A stretch of 64,000 nt of DNA from Fulvimonas sp. R45 (GCF_030504985.1 NZ_JASERU010000005.1:124001-188000); one strand, 5' to 3'; shown: positions 34,226 to 47,226, numbered from the stretch's first letter. Numbers and translations: made by a program. Notes: generated by a model not told the origin, from the sequence alone.

Positions 34226-35274
34226 GCGCGCGCGCGATCACCATCACGCCGCAGGAGGCGCTGCAGCGCACGATCGAGCACCGCGAAATCTTCCACGACG
34301 AGATGATCGCGCTGATGCGCCAGATCATGCGCGGCGAGGTGAGCCCGCTGATGACCGCGGCGATCGTCACCGGCCTGCGCGTGAAGAAGGAGACGGTGGG
34401 CGAGATCACCGGCGCGGCGCGCGTGATGCGCGAGCTGTCGGCCACGGTGGCCGTGCCGCCGCATCCGCATTTCCTGGATATCGTGGGCACCGGCGGCGAC
34501 GGCGCCTCCAGCTTCAACATCTCCACCGCCTCGATGTTCGCGGCGGCGGCGGCGGGGGCGCGCATCGCCAAGCACGGCGGGCGCAGCGTGTCGTCGAAGT
34601 CCGGCAGCGCCGACGTGCTGGAGGCGCTGGGCGCGTGCATCGACCTCGGGCCCGCCCAGGTGGCGGCGTGCCTGGAGGAGACCGGCATCGGCTTCATGTT
34701 CGCGCCTAACCACCATCCCGCGATGAAGGTGGTGGCGCCGGTGCGCAAGGAGATGGGTGTGCGCACCCTGTTCAACATCCTTGGGCCCCTGACCAACCCG
34801 GCCGGCGCGCCGAACATCCTGATGGGCGTGTTCCATCCCGACCTGGTCGGCATCCAGGTGCGCGTGCTGCAGCAGCTCGGCGCGCGGCACGCGCTGGTGG
34901 TGTGGGGCCGCGACGGCATGGACGAGATCTCGCTCGGCGCGGCCACCCTGGTCGGCGAGCTGAAGGACGGCGTGGTGCGCGAGTACGAGATCGAGCCGGA
35001 GGACTTCGGCCTGGCGATGGCTTCCAGCCGCAACCTGCGGGTGGAGAACGTCGACGAATCGAAGGCGATGCTGCTGGAGGCGCTGGACGGCCGCCGCGGC
35101 GTGCCGCACGACATCGTCTGCCTCAACGCCGGCGCGGCGCTGTACGCGGCCAACGTGGCCGAGTCGATCGACGAGGGCATCGAGCGCGCGCGGCAGGCGA
35201 TTGCCAGCGGCGCCGCGCGTGAGAAAATGGCCGCGTTCGTGGCTGCCACGCGCCGGCTGGCCGACGCCGGTTAA
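34222..35274 (+). CDS. trpD: Anthranilate phosphoribosyltransferase
   Basis: A 350-aa enzyme that transfers phosphoribose from PRPP to anthranilate. The PRPP motif [14 protein letters not shown], the [21 protein letters not shown] block, the [10 protein letters not shown] segment and [12 protein letters not shown] are all intact. It starts in a 4-base overlap with trpG, so subunit supply is coupled, and it precedes trpC by 55 bases. Confidence 0.96.
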   Translation: MSARAITITPQEALQRTIEHREIFHDEMIALMRQIMRGEVSPLMTAAIVTGLRVKKETVGEITGAARVMRELSATVAVPPHPHFLDIVGTGGDGASSFNISTASMFAAAAAGARIAKHGGRSVSSKSGSADVLEALGACIDLGPAQVAACLEETGIGFMFAPNHHPAMKVVAPVRKEMGVRTLFNILGPLTNPAGAPNILMGVFHPDLVGIQVRVLQQLGARHALVVWGRDGMDEISLGAATLVGELKDGVVREYEIEPEDFGLAMASSRNLRVENVDESKAMLLEALDGRRGVPHDIVCLNAGAALYAANVAESIDEGIERARQAIASGAAREKMAAFVAATRRLADAG

Positions 35275-35329
35275 GATGGGCCGCGACTTCCCCGCCGTTT
35301 TTCATATTCCCGACTGCCGGTAGCGCCCC

Positions 35330-36124
35330 ATGACCGACATTCTCAATCGCATACTTGCGCGCAAGGCCGAGGAGATCGCCGAGCGCAGCGCACGGCTGCC
35401 GCTGGCGGAGCTGTCGGCACGGGTCGCCGGCCTGGAGCCCACGCGCGGCTTCGCCGCCGCCATCGAGGCGAAGGTCGACGCCGGCCAGCCGGCGGTGATT
35501 GCGGAGATCAAGAAGGCCAGCCCGAGCAAGGGCGTGATCCGCCCCGAGTTCGATCCGGCGGCGATTGCCCGCAGCTACGAGAAGGGCGGCGCGGCCTGCC
35601 TGTCCGTGCTCACCGACAAGGACTTCTTCCACGGCAGCGAGGACTTCCTGCGCCAGGCCCGCGACGCCTGCACGCTGCCGGTGCTGCGCAAGGATTTCGT
35701 GATCGACCCGTACCAGGTATACGAGGCGCGTGCGATCGGCGCGGACTGCATCCTGCTGATCGTGGCCGCGCTGGGCGATGCCGCCCTGCTGGAGCTGTCG
35801 CTGCTGGCCGCGGAACTCGACCTCGACGTGCTGTGCGAGGTGCACGACGCCGAGGAACTGGAGCGCGCGCTGGCCCTGCCGGTGCCGCTGGTCGGGGTGA
35901 ACAACCGCAACCTGCGCACCTTCGAGACCACGCTGGACACCTCGCTCGAGCTGCAGGCACTGATGGAATACGACCGCATCATGGTCACCGAGTCCGGCAT
36001 CCGCACCGCCGAGGACGTGGCGATGCTGCGCGACGCCGGCATCCACGCCTTCCTGGTCGGCGAGGCGTTCATGCGCGCCGACGACCCGGGCCGCGAGTTG
36101 AAGCGGCTGTTCGCCACGCGCTGA
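35330..36124 (+). CDS. trpC: Indole-3-glycerol-phosphate synthase
   Basis: A 264-aa (beta/alpha)8 enzyme that closes the indole ring from CdRP. Conserved catalytic blocks are visible: [49 protein letters not shown] and ESGIRT. It is a stand-alone TrpC, not fused to TrpF. A HAD phosphatase gene follows 10 bases downstream. Confidence 0.96.
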   Translation: MTDILNRILARKAEEIAERSARLPLAELSARVAGLEPTRGFAAAIEAKVDAGQPAVIAEIKKASPSKGVIRPEFDPAAIARSYEKGGAACLSVLTDKDFFHGSEDFLRQARDACTLPVLRKDFVIDPYQVYEARAIGADCILLIVAALGDAALLELSLLAAELDLDVLCEVHDAEELERALALPVPLVGVNNRNLRTFETTLDTSLELQALMEYDRIMVTESGIRTAEDVAMLRDAGIHAFLVGEAFMRADDPGRELKRLFATR

Positions 36125-36134
36125 TCGTCGAGTC

Positions 36135-36833
36135 ATGGACACAGGGGTTCTTCCGCCGCCGCAGCCTGCGGATGGCGACGTCGCCGCGCCGGCCGTGGCG
36201 TTGTTCGATTTCGACGGCGTGCTGGTGCACGGCGACGCGTTCGCGCTGTTCGTGCGCGAACGCTACGCACGCTCGCTGCCGCGCAAGGCGCTGGCGCTGC
36301 TGTGCATGCCGTGGCTATTGCTGGTGCTGCCGTTCTCGCGCCGCCGCGTGCTGCGCGCGCTGGTGCACCTGGCCCTGCTCGGCGTGGGCGAGGCGCGCTA
36401 CCGCGCGCTGGCGCAGGCCTTCGCCGCGTCGCTGGTGCGCCGTCCGCGGCAGTTCTGCCGCGACGGCCTGCAGGCGCTGCGCCGGCACCAGGCGGCCGGC
36501 GACCGCGTGATCGTGGTGACCGGCTGCGAGGATGCGCTGGTGCGCGGCATCCTGGCCGAACTGGGCTTGGGCGAGGTCGAGGTGCTCGCTTCGCGTCTGC
36601 GCCCGACCTGGCTGGGCATGCGGCAGCAGTGGCACAACGTGGGCCGGCGCAAGGTGGAATCGCTGGCGCGCCACGGCGTGGCGGCATGGGGGCTGACCTA
36701 CGGCGATTCGCTGTACGACGTGGCGATGCTGAAGCAGGCCGCCGAGCCGGTGCTGGTGAATGCCACGCCGAAGCTGTGCAAGCGGGTGGAGAAGGCGCTG
36801 GGGCGCAGCGTGCGCCGGGTGGAGTGGTACTGA
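36135..36833 (+). CDS. HAD-IB family phosphatase
   Basis: A 232-aa HAD-superfamily hydrolase. Motif I is D-F-D-G-V-L in VALFDFDGVLVHGDAF, motif II the threonine in VIVVTGCEDALV and motif IV GDSLYDVAML. The pattern and length fit the HAD-IB (SerB/CicA-like) group, which includes phosphoserine phosphatase and lipid phosphatases. Substrate is not assignable. Spacing puts it in the trp transcript. Confidence 0.85.
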   Translation: MDTGVLPPPQPADGDVAAPAVALFDFDGVLVHGDAFALFVRERYARSLPRKALALLCMPWLLLVLPFSRRRVLRALVHLALLGVGEARYRALAQAFAASLVRRPRQFCRDGLQALRRHQAAGDRVIVVTGCEDALVRGILAELGLGEVEVLASRLRPTWLGMRQQWHNVGRRKVESLARHGVAAWGLTYGDSLYDVAMLKQAAEPVLVNATPKLCKRVEKALGRSVRRVEWY

Positions 36834-36872
36834 GCGGAACGTGGGCGGTGCACTTGCGCCGCCGGTGTCGCG

Positions 36873-36898
36873 GAATTACGTTAGTGCTAACGTAATTC
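36873..36898. promoter_or_regulatory. Perfect 26-bp palindrome before the MarR-GNAT gene
   Basis: Arms GAATTACGTTAG and CTAACGTAATTC surround a central TG, ending 13 bases before ATG 36912. It is AT-rich against a GC-rich background. Size, symmetry and position fit an autoregulatory MarR operator. Confidence 0.7.
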
Positions 36899-36911
36899 GT
36901 GGAACCCATCC

Positions 36912-37901
36912 ATGTACCTCGCCTCCCTCGCCGAGCTGGCGCTCGGCAGCCGGCTCAAGGCGCTCAGCGACCAGTTCTACGCGGCGGCCGACGAGGTCTA
37001 CCGCGAATGCGGCGCGCCGATCGAGTCGCGCTGGTTCCCGGTGATGCGCTACCTGTGGGAACGCGGTGCGGTCCCGGTGACCGAGGTGGCTGCGGCGATC
37101 GGCCAGACCCATTCGGCGGTCAGCCAGCTGTGCGGGCCGCTGGCGCGCGCCGGCCTGCTGGCCCGGCAAGCCGACCCCGGCGACGGGCGTCGCAGCCTGT
37201 TGTCGCTCACCGCCCGGGGGCGCGCGGCGATGGCCGGGATGGGGCGCACCTGGTGCGCCGTGCGGCGCGGCGTGGCGGCTTCGCTGGGATCGCAGGCGGA
37301 GACCCTGCTGGCGGCACTGGCGCAGGCCGAGGCGGCGCTGCGCGAACGGCCGCTGGCGCCGGCGATCCTGGCCGAGCATGCCGCGCTGATGGGCGCCGAA
37401 CTGGAGATCGTGCCGTTCGAGCCGGCGCTGCGCGGGCACTTCCGCCGGCTCAACCTGCAGTGGCTGGAACGGGATTTCGTGGTGGAGGACGTCGACCGCG
37501 CCATGCTGGACGAGCCGGAGCGGGTGGTGCTGGCGCCGGGCGGGGCGATCTTCTTCGCGCGGCTGGCCGGCGAGGTGGTCGGCACCTGCGCGCTGCTGCA
37601 GGAATCGCCGGGCGTGTACGAGCTGTCCAAGATGGGCGTGGACGAAAGCTTCCGCGGCCTCGGCGCCGGCCGCTGCCTGCTGGACGCCGCCATTGCCGAG
37701 TTCCGCCGCCGGCGGGGCGGCACGCTGTTCCTGGAATCCAGCAGCAAGCTGCGCCCGGCGCTGCACATGTACGAGCAGGCAGGTTTCGTGCTGCAGCCGG
37801 GCGTGCGGCCCGGCTCGCACTACGCGCGCGCCGACGTGTACATGGTCTATGCGCCGCCGGTGGCCGCGAAGCCGCGGCGGAAGCGGAAGCCGGCGTCCTG
37901 A
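36912..37901 (+). CDS. MarR-family regulator fused to a GNAT acetyltransferase domain
   Basis: A 329-aa fusion. Residues about 20-140 form a MarR winged helix (VTEVAAAIGQTHSAVSQLCG, then RQADPGDGRRSLLSLTARGR). Residues about 160-315 form a GNAT fold with the acetyl-CoA loop in FRGLGAGRCLLDAA and a NAT-type LFLESSSKL strand. MarR-GNAT fusions are known but their acetyl acceptors are mostly undefined. The 26-bp palindrome just upstream is the likely self-binding site. The basic C-terminal tail (KPRRKRKPAS) ends right at the insertion-sequence boundary; the stop codon is the TGA that also forms the IS target duplication. Confidence 0.88.
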   Translation: MYLASLAELALGSRLKALSDQFYAAADEVYRECGAPIESRWFPVMRYLWERGAVPVTEVAAAIGQTHSAVSQLCGPLARAGLLARQADPGDGRRSLLSLTARGRAAMAGMGRTWCAVRRGVAASLGSQAETLLAALAQAEAALRERPLAPAILAEHAALMGAELEIVPFEPALRGHFRRLNLQWLERDFVVEDVDRAMLDEPERVVLAPGGAIFFARLAGEVVGTCALLQESPGVYELSKMGVDESFRGLGAGRCLLDAAIAEFRRRRGGTLFLESSSKLRPALHMYEQAGFVLQPGVRPGSHYARADVYMVYAPPVAAKPRRKRKPAS

Positions 37902-38040
37902 GAGCCTGTTCAAAGTCTCGTCGAAATCCAGGAAGCTAGCGGGATGAGAGCCCGTTACCCCAGTGATCTAAGAGCCTGTTCAAAGTCTCGTCGAAATCCA
38001 GGAAGCTAGCGGGATGAGAGCCCGTTACCCCAGTGATCTA
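37901..38040 (+). repeat. 70-bp tandem duplication of the IS left end
   Basis: Bases 37901-37970 and 37971-38040 are identical. Each carries the left inverted repeat and the first part of the transposase gene, including its ATG; the first copy's frame is interrupted at the junction. Confidence 0.95.
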
Positions 38041-38391
38041 AGTCGAGAGCAGTTCAAGGCCGTGGAGCCGCTGCTGGAAAGTGCACGCAAGAAGACAGCG
38101 CCGCGCAAAGTGGATCTGTATGACGTGTTCTGTGCGGTGTTGTACCTGCTGCGCACGGGGTGTCAGTGGCGGGCGTTGCCTAGCGACTTCCCCAAATGGC
38201 GCACGGTGCATGCGTACTTCCAGATCTGGAGCGACGTGGACAAGGAGGGGGTGAGCCTGCTGGAGCGGGCGCTCAAAAAATCAGGTTGGCGCGGCCCGCG
38301 CGCGACAGGGGCGCAACGCCTCAAGCACGTTCTTGATCGTGGACGCGCAGAGCGTGAAGAACAGCGACACGGCCGGTCAGAAGGGCTATGA
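38014..38391 (+). CDS. IS5-family transposase, OrfA
   Basis: A 125-aa N-terminal half of an IS5-type transposase (MRARYPSDLSREQFKAVEPL, then LRTGCQWRALPSDFPKW), which binds the terminal repeats. The transposase core continues in another frame, entered near the A6 run at 38275-38280. Residues after about 88 of this frame are therefore not part of the normal fusion product. Confidence 0.9.
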   Translation: MRARYPSDLSREQFKAVEPLLESARKKTAPRKVDLYDVFCAVLYLLRTGCQWRALPSDFPKWRTVHAYFQIWSDVDKEGVSLLERALKKSGWRGPRATGAQRLKHVLDRGRAEREEQRHGRSEGL

Positions 38392-38809
38392 CGCGGGCAA
38401 GAAGGTCTCGGGGATCAAGCGGCACATTGCCGTGGACACGCAAGGTTTGCCGCATGCGATCGCCGTGACGACCGCCGAGGTAACCGATCGCCGGGGCGCC
38501 TTACAGGCATTCGAGCATTGCAAGGCCGGTCTGGGCCAGGTGCGAAGCGTGCTGGCCGACAGCGGCTATGTGGGTCGCCCCTTCGCCCAAGGCACCCAGG
38601 CGATCCTGGGCGAGCACGTCACGGTGCAGATCGCCAAGCGCAGCGAGCTGCACACCTTCAAGGTCATGCCCCAACGCTGGGTGGTCGAGCGCAGCTTCGC
38701 CTGGCTGGAAAAGCATCGGCGGTTATGGAAGAACGCCGAACGTCACCTCAATACCAGCCGACAGTTCATCCACCTGGCCTTCCTGACCCTGCTCCTCAGG
38801 AGACTTTGA
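38276..38809 (+). CDS. IS5-family transposase, OrfB (DDE domain, frameshifted)
   Basis: The frame runs open through AAA-AAT after the A6 run and encodes the typical ...FLIVDAQSVKNSDTAGQKGY stretch with the catalytic aspartate in VDAQS, then LADSGYVGRPF, and ends with WVVERSFAWLEKHRRLWKN. A TTG at 38333 could start it alone, but the upstream in-frame residues are family-like, so fusion to OrfA by a +1 (or -2) shift, or by transcript slippage to A5, is more likely. Both halves look intact. Confidence 0.85.
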   Translation, partial: KNQVGAARARQGRNASSTFLIVDAQSVKNSDTAGQKGYDAGKKVSGIKRHIAVDTQGLPHAIAVTTAEVTDRRGALQAFEHCKAGLGQVRSVLADSGYVGRPFAQGTQAILGEHVTVQIAKRSELHTFKVMPQRWVVERSFAWLEKHRRLWKNAERHLNTSRQFIHLAFLTLLLRRL

Positions 38810-38820
38810 ACAGGCTCTTA

Positions 38821-39134
38821 CAGGCATTCGAGCATTGCAAGGCCGGTCTGGGCCAGGTGCGAAGCGTGCTGGCCGACAGCGGCTATGTGGGTCGCCCCTT
38901 CGCCCAAGGCACCCAGGCGATCCTGGGCGAGCACGTCACGGTGCAGATCGCCAAGCGCAGCGAGCTGCACACCTTCAAGGTCATGCCCCAACGCTGGGTG
39001 GTCGAGCGCAGCTTCGCCTGGCTGGAAAAGCATCGGCGGTTATGGAAGAACGCCGAACGTCACCTCAATACCAGCCGACAGTTCATCCACCTGGCCTTCC
39101 TGACCCTGCTCCTCAGGAGACTTTGAACAGGCTC
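38821..39134 (+). pseudogene. Duplicated 3' end of the IS transposase
   Basis: This segment repeats 38504-38817: the last about 100 transposase codons, the stop and the right inverted repeat. It lacks the 5' half and any start of its own and is the surviving right part of the older, interrupted copy. Confidence 0.92.
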
Positions 39135-39186
39135 TGAGAGGGAGTTAAGGGTGCGGCTCTGTTTGCGGGCTTGTCGCGGGGTTGGC

Positions 39187-39222
39187 CCCTCACCCCAACC
39201 CTCTCCCCGAAGGGGGGAGGGA
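39187..39222. repeat. Half copy of a CCCTCACCCCAACCCTCTCCCC repeat
   Basis: A single arm of the GGGAGAGGG repeat family, with CTCTCCCC/GGGGGGAG pairing, sits between the IS and the ftsK stop codon. The other half may have been lost when the IS inserted nearby. Confidence 0.6.
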
Positions 39223-39231
39223 GCAAAGCGC

Positions 39232-42784
<3,553 letters not shown>

Positions 42785-42848
42785 ACGCTTCGCCCCCGCC
42801 GCACCGGCATGCCGGAGCGGCGTCCTGGATAGCTGGCATCATCGTGCC

Positions 42849-43988
42849 GTGATCGAAGCACGCTTCCACGACCGCATCGCCGACGTGCCCGCCGCCGCCT
42901 GGGACGCCCTGCGTCCCGACGGCAACCCGTTCGTCTCGCACGCGTTCCTGCACGCACTAGAGCGCGACGGCTGCATTCGCCCCGAATGGGGCTGGCAGGC
43001 GCACCACCTCGGCCTGTACGAACGCGACCGGCTGCTCGCCGCGGCGCCGCTGTACCTGAAAGGCAACTCGCACGGCGAGTTCGTGTTCGACTGGAGCTGG
43101 GCCAGCGCCTGGGAACGCGCCGGCGGCGACTACTACCCCAAGCTGCTGTGCGGCGTGCCCTACTCGCCGGTGCCCGGCCCGCGCCTGCTGGCCGGCGCGG
43201 ACGCGATGCAGGCGCCGGTGCTGCGCCGCGCCCTGGCCGAGGCGATGCGCGCGGAAACCGAACGGCTCGGTCTGTCCTCCGCGCACGCCAACTTCCTCGA
43301 CGCCGCCGACGCGGAAGCCTTCGACGACGACTGGCTGGCCCGCTCCGACGTGCAGTTCCACTGGCACAACCGCGGCTGGAGGGACTTCGACGGCTTCCTC
43401 GCCGCGCTCAACCACAAGAAACGGAAGAACATCCGCCACGAGCGCGCGCGGGTCGCCGCCGCCGGCCTGCGCATCGAGTGGCGCGCCGGACACGAGCTGC
43501 GCCTGCACGAATGGCGGCGCATCCACGCCCTGTACGAGGCCACCTTCGACGCCAAGGGCAACCACGCCGCGCTCACCGCCACCTTCTTCAGCCGGCTCGG
43601 CGAGCTGGGTGACGCGGTGCAGCTCGCACTGGCGTCGGACGGCGAGGACATCGTGGCGATGGCGCTGTTCCTGCGCGGCGACGAAGCCTTGTACGGGCGC
43701 TACTGGGGCGCCACCGCCGACGTCCCCGGCCTGCATTTCGAGCTGTGCTACTACCGCGGCATCGAGTACGCCATCGCACAGGGCTTGCAGCGCTTCGAAC
43801 CCGGCGCGCAGGGCGAGCACAAGCTGGCGCGCGGCTTCCTGCCGGTGCGCACGCATTCGCGGCACTACCTGGCCGACGAACGCTTCCGCGCCGCGGTGCG
43901 GGACGCGCTGGCGCGCGAAGCGCCCGCCATGCACGACTACGCCGCCGAACTGGCCGCGCACAGTCCCTACGCGGAACACCACCCATGA
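42849..43988 (+). CDS. FemAB-like GNAT acyltransferase (DUF482/COG3146)
   Basis: A 379-aa protein with two tandem GNAT-like folds. The N-terminal half contains NPFVSHAFLHALE and FDWSWASAWER; the C-terminal half contains LNHKKRKNIRHERARV and FEPGAQGEHKLARGF, hallmarks of the COG3146 family. The biochemical role is not firmly known; homologues are proposed to transfer acyl or aminoacyl groups. The start is GTG 42849. It overlaps aat by ATGA, and since aat also uses aminoacyl-tRNA, an aminoacyl donor is possible (inferred). Confidence 0.85.
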   Translation: MIEARFHDRIADVPAAAWDALRPDGNPFVSHAFLHALERDGCIRPEWGWQAHHLGLYERDRLLAAAPLYLKGNSHGEFVFDWSWASAWERAGGDYYPKLLCGVPYSPVPGPRLLAGADAMQAPVLRRALAEAMRAETERLGLSSAHANFLDAADAEAFDDDWLARSDVQFHWHNRGWRDFDGFLAALNHKKRKNIRHERARVAAAGLRIEWRAGHELRLHEWRRIHALYEATFDAKGNHAALTATFFSRLGELGDAVQLALASDGEDIVAMALFLRGDEALYGRYWGATADVPGLHFELCYYRGIEYAIAQGLQRFEPGAQGEHKLARGFLPVRTHSRHYLADERFRAAVRDALAREAPAMHDYAAELAAHSPYAEHHP

Positions 43989-44713
43989 TCCGCCTGCCCC
44001 GGCTCGAGGACGACGCGCCGGAACGCTTTCCCGACCCGTCCCGCGCGCTGGACGAACCCGACGGCCTGCTCGCCTTCGGCGGCGACCTTTCGCCGCGCCG
44101 CCTGCTGGCCGCCTATGCCCGTGGCATCTTCCCGTGGTACGGCGAGGGCCAGCCGATCCTGTGGTGGTCGCCCGACCCGCGCTGCGTGTTCCACACCGCC
44201 GCGCTGCGGCCCAATCGCAGCCTGCGCCGCCTGCTGGCGCGCCGGGACTGGCGGTTCAGCGTAGACCACGCCTTCCGCGACGTGGTCGAGGCCTGCGCCG
44301 CGCCGCGTGGTGGCGACGACGGCACCTGGATCGTGCCGGCGATGGCCGAGGCCTATGCCGGGCTGCATGCGCTGGGCCATGCGCACAGCGTGGAGGTATG
44401 GGACGGCGCGCGGCTGGCGGGCGGCATCTACGGCGTCGCCGTGGGTCGGCTGTTCTGCGGCGAATCGATGTTCAGCCGCGAGAGCGGCGGCTCGAAGGCG
44501 GCGCTGATGGCGCTGGCCGCGCTGCTGCGCGAGTGGGGCTTCCCGCTGCTCGACGCCCAGGTGGCCAATCCGCACCTGCTGTCACTCGGCGCTTGCGAGA
44601 TGCCCCGCGCCGGCTTCCTCGCCCGGGTGCGCGAACTGGGTTCGCGGCCGGCCGGCAAAGAGGCCTGGCGCGACGGTGCTCCGCGGCCGCTGCGGGAATT
44701 CCTGCTGGGCTAG
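43985..44713 (+). CDS. aat: Leucyl/phenylalanyl-tRNA-protein transferase
   Basis: A 242-aa enzyme that adds Leu or Phe from tRNA to proteins with N-terminal Arg or Lys, marking them for ClpAP (N-degron pathway). Family blocks are intact: GLLAFGGDLSPRRLLAAYA, GIFPWYGEGQPILWWSPDPR, GGIYGVAVGRLFCGESMFS and LLDAQVANPHLLSLG. Translation is coupled to the upstream acyltransferase gene. Confidence 0.96.
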   Translation: MIRLPRLEDDAPERFPDPSRALDEPDGLLAFGGDLSPRRLLAAYARGIFPWYGEGQPILWWSPDPRCVFHTAALRPNRSLRRLLARRDWRFSVDHAFRDVVEACAAPRGGDDGTWIVPAMAEAYAGLHALGHAHSVEVWDGARLAGGIYGVAVGRLFCGESMFSRESGGSKAALMALAALLREWGFPLLDAQVANPHLLSLGACEMPRAGFLARVRELGSRPAGKEAWRDGAPRPLREFLLG

Positions 44714-44719
44714 CCGCTC

Positions 44720-44865
44720 CGCCACCGTTCGCCCTGGCCAGGCTGGCCACGTGCTCCCCTGCCGTCCGCCTGCGCGTAGCACGGCACAAGCGAAGTCGAA
44801 GGCTGCCCAGTGCGCTCCGGCTTCGCCTCTGCGCGGCTGCGCTCCGCGTGAACGGTGACGGTCAT
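44720..44865. repeat. Degenerate REP-type palindrome
   Basis: Between aat and the convergent HD-GYP gene lie CACCGTTCGCCCTGG, GAAGTCGAAGG and GCGTGAACGGTGACGG. These are recognisable parts of the GTTCGCCCTGAGCG-type element seen at 19.2 kb, with the outer ends inverted. It may serve both genes as a transcript-end hairpin. Confidence 0.5.
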
Positions 44866-44903
44866 GGACGGTGAAGAGGTGAACGGCCGGCGGCCGGAGC
44901 CTG

Positions 44904-45713
44904 TCACGCCGTGCCCGACGCCAATGCCTTCAGCTCGTCGAGGTGGGCGAGGAACAGCTCCACCAGCCGCGGATCGAGCTGGGTGCCGGCCACGCCACGC
45001 AGGTAGGCGATCACCTCCGGTTCGGGCCAAGCGGGCTTGTACACGCGGGGCTGGCTCAGCGCGTCCCACACGTCCACCACGCTGAAGATGCGCGCGGCCA
45101 ACGGAATGGCCTCGCCGCGCAGGCCCTGCGGATAGCCGGTGCCGTCCCAGCGCTCGTGGTGGCTGTGGGGAATGTCGGCGGCACCGCACAGGAAGTCCAC
45201 CCGCCGCAGCATGTCGCGCCCGATCACCGGATGCGTGCGCATCAGCGCGGTCTCCGCCTCGTCGAGCCGGCCCGGCTTGACCAGGATCGCGTCCGGCAGC
45301 GCCAGCTTGCCGATGTCGTGCAGCAGCGCGCCGAACTTCAGGTCGCGCAGCGCCCTGCCCTCGACGCCAGCCAGCTGCGCCAGTCCCACGGCCATGCGCA
45401 TCACCCGCTCGGAATGGTCGCCGGTCTCCTTGTGGCGCGCATCCATCGCCTCCACCAGCACGCGCAGCGTCTGCTCGTTGCCGTCCAGCAGCATGCGGTT
45501 GGCCGCCGCGAGCCGGCGCACCGTATGCCCCATCATCGCGTACAGCAGCGCGCCCGTGCCCAGCACGAACACCCAGCCCTTGATGCTCTGCAACCAGGTG
45601 AGCCGGCGCGGATCGCGTACCAGCGCCTCGAGGGCGAGATCGGAAAACCAGATCCACAGCGCGGAAAGGGCGACATAGGCGCACGCCGTGCGCATCTGCG
45701 GGCTGATCGTCAC
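44904..45713 (-). CDS. HD-GYP domain membrane protein, putative c-di-GMP phosphodiesterase
   Basis: A 269-aa protein with two N-terminal membrane helices (about 8-24 and 42-60) and a cytoplasmic HD-GYP domain. The metal site HDIGK and the signature HHERWDGTGYPQGLRGE are complete, so hydrolysis of cyclic di-GMP is likely. GTG 45713 was chosen because AGGGGG lies 9 bases upstream; a longer GTG start at 45773 is possible but adds a non-hydrophobic tail. There is no sensor domain beyond the membrane segments. Confidence 0.85.
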   Translation of the reverse strand: MTISPQMRTACAYVALSALWIWFSDLALEALVRDPRRLTWLQSIKGWVFVLGTGALLYAMMGHTVRRLAAANRMLLDGNEQTLRVLVEAMDARHKETGDHSERVMRMAVGLAQLAGVEGRALRDLKFGALLHDIGKLALPDAILVKPGRLDEAETALMRTHPVIGRDMLRRVDFLCGAADIPHSHHERWDGTGYPQGLRGEAIPLAARIFSVVDVWDALSQPRVYKPAWPEPEVIAYLRGVAGTQLDPRLVELFLAHLDELKALASGTA

Positions 45714-45966
45714 ACCGGGTTCCCCCTGCCTGCGCGCACCAAGCATGCGGGGCATTCTGCCATCGGGGGACACGCGCCGGCGTGCAGCGCGTCGCGATCC
45801 GCGCGACGCCGCACGGGCCTGGCCGGCCCGCTATCCGCCGCGGCCATCGCGGTTTCCGGCGGCCCCGGCGGCCAGCACGCACATCCATGGCGCGGCCCCG
45901 GCATGCCAGGCCTCCAGGATGTCCCGTTCGCGCGCGTCGTTGCCGGCGTCGCGGGCCATCGCGGCC

Positions 45967-47226
45967 TCAGCCCGCCCGGCTGGCGTACTTGCGGGCTACG
46001 TAGTCGTCGAGGAGGCCCACGAACTCGGCGGCGATGTTGTCGCCGCGCAGGGTCATCGCCTTCTCGCCGTCGATGAACACCGGCGCCGCCGGGGCCTCGC
46101 CGTTGCCCGGCAGCGAGATGCCGATGTTGGCGTGCCTGGATTCGCCCGGCCCATTCACCACGCAGCCCATCACCGCCAGGGTGAGGTTCTCCACGCCGTC
46201 GTACTTCACGCGCCATTCCGGCATCCTGGCGCGCACGTGTTCCTGCACCGCCTTGGCCAGCTCCTGGAAGAAGGTGCTGGTGGTGCGGCCGCAGCCCGGG
46301 CAGGCGGTGACCAGCGGCGTGAACGCGCGCAGGCCCATGGTCTGCAGCAGTTCCTGCGCCACCATCACCTCCGCCGTGCGCGACTGTCCCGGCTCGGGCG
46401 TGAGCGAGATGCGGATGGTGTCGCCGATGCCTTCCTGCAGCAGCACCGCCAGCGCGGCGCTCGAGGCGGTGATGCCCTTGGAGCCCATGCCTGCCTCGGT
46501 CAGGCCGAGGTGCAGCGCGTAGTCGCAGCGCGCGGCCAGATCGCGGTACACCGCGATCAGCTCCTGCACGCCGGAGACCTTGCACGAGAGGATGATGCGC
46601 TCGCGCGGCAGGCCCAACTGCTCCGCGCGCGCGGCCGAGTCCAGCGCGGAACGGATCAGCGCCTCGCGTGCCACCAGCGCGGCGTCCCACGGCACGGCGC
46701 GCCCCGCGTTCTCGTCCATCAGCGTGGCGACCATGCCCTGGTCCAGCGAGCCCCAGTTGGCGCCGATGCGCACCGGCTTGCCGTACTGGATCGCCTTCTC
46801 GATGATCGCGCCGAACTGCGCGTCCTTCTTCTTGCCGAAGCCCACATTGCCCGGATTGATGCGGTACTTCGCCAGCACCTCGGCGCAGGCCGGCTCGGCT
46901 TCCAGCAGTTGATGGCCGTTGTAGTGGAAATCGCCCACGATCGGCACGTCCACGCCCATCATCGCCAGCCGCTCGGCGATGCGCGGCACCGCCGCCGCCG
47001 CCGCCGGCGTGTTCACCGTGATGCGCACGATCTCCGAGCCGGCCCGGGCCAGTTCGGCGACCTGCTTCGCGGTGGAGACGGGGTCCTCGGTGCCGGTGTT
47101 GGTCATCGACTGCACGACGACCGGCGCGCCGCCGCCGACCAGCACCTTGCCGACGCGCACGCCGACGCTGGGGCGACGCGGCAGGGGCTCGGCCGGACGC
47201 GGTTGCTGCGGGGAGGTCTGGTTCAT
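45967..47226 (-). CDS. ispG: 4-hydroxy-3-methylbut-2-enyl-diphosphate synthase
   Basis: A 419-aa iron-sulfur enzyme of the MEP isoprenoid pathway that converts MEcPP to HMBPP. The N-terminal TIM barrel has [18 protein letters not shown]. The cluster cysteines are in CPGCGRT and in [10 protein letters not shown], followed by the conserved ENLTLAVMG block. ATG 47226 matches the family length; the frame is open upstream without similarity. About 250 bases of empty sequence separate its stop from the HD-GYP start. Confidence 0.96.
   Translation of the reverse strand: MNQTSPQQPRPAEPLPRRPSVGVRVGKVLVGGGAPVVVQSMTNTGTEDPVSTAKQVAELARAGSEIVRITVNTPAAAAAVPRIAERLAMMGVDVPIVGDFHYNGHQLLEAEPACAEVLAKYRINPGNVGFGKKKDAQFGAIIEKAIQYGKPVRIGANWGSLDQGMVATLMDENAGRAVPWDAALVAREALIRSALDSAARAEQLGLPRERIILSCKVSGVQELIAVYRDLAARCDYALHLGLTEAGMGSKGITASSAALAVLLQEGIGDTIRISLTPEPGQSRTAEVMVAQELLQTMGLRAFTPLVTACPGCGRTTSTFFQELAKAVQEHVRARMPEWRVKYDGVENLTLAVMGCVVNGPGESRHANIGISLPGNGEAPAAPVFIDGEKAMTLRGDNIAAEFVGLLDDYVARKYASRAG

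Larger units (their letters stand above)
37899..39137. mobile_element. IS5-family element nested inside a relic copy of itself
   Basis: Outer ends at 37902 and 39134 are an 18-bp perfect inverted repeat (GAGCCTGTTCAAAGTCTC) flanked by a TGA duplication. Inside lies a full 846-bp copy (37972-38817) with the same ends. Its left side is preceded by a duplicate of its own first 70 bases, and its right side is followed by a duplicate of its own last 314 bases. The inner junctions are TAA at the left and TTA at the right, both fitting the TNA targets of the IS1031/IS427 branch. The simplest reading is insertion of copies into a resident copy, followed by loss of the middle of the resident. Confidence 0.88.

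Noticed and set aside
38518-39126. A 202-codon frame across the duplicated IS end
   Set aside because: It is an out-of-frame shadow produced by the duplication.
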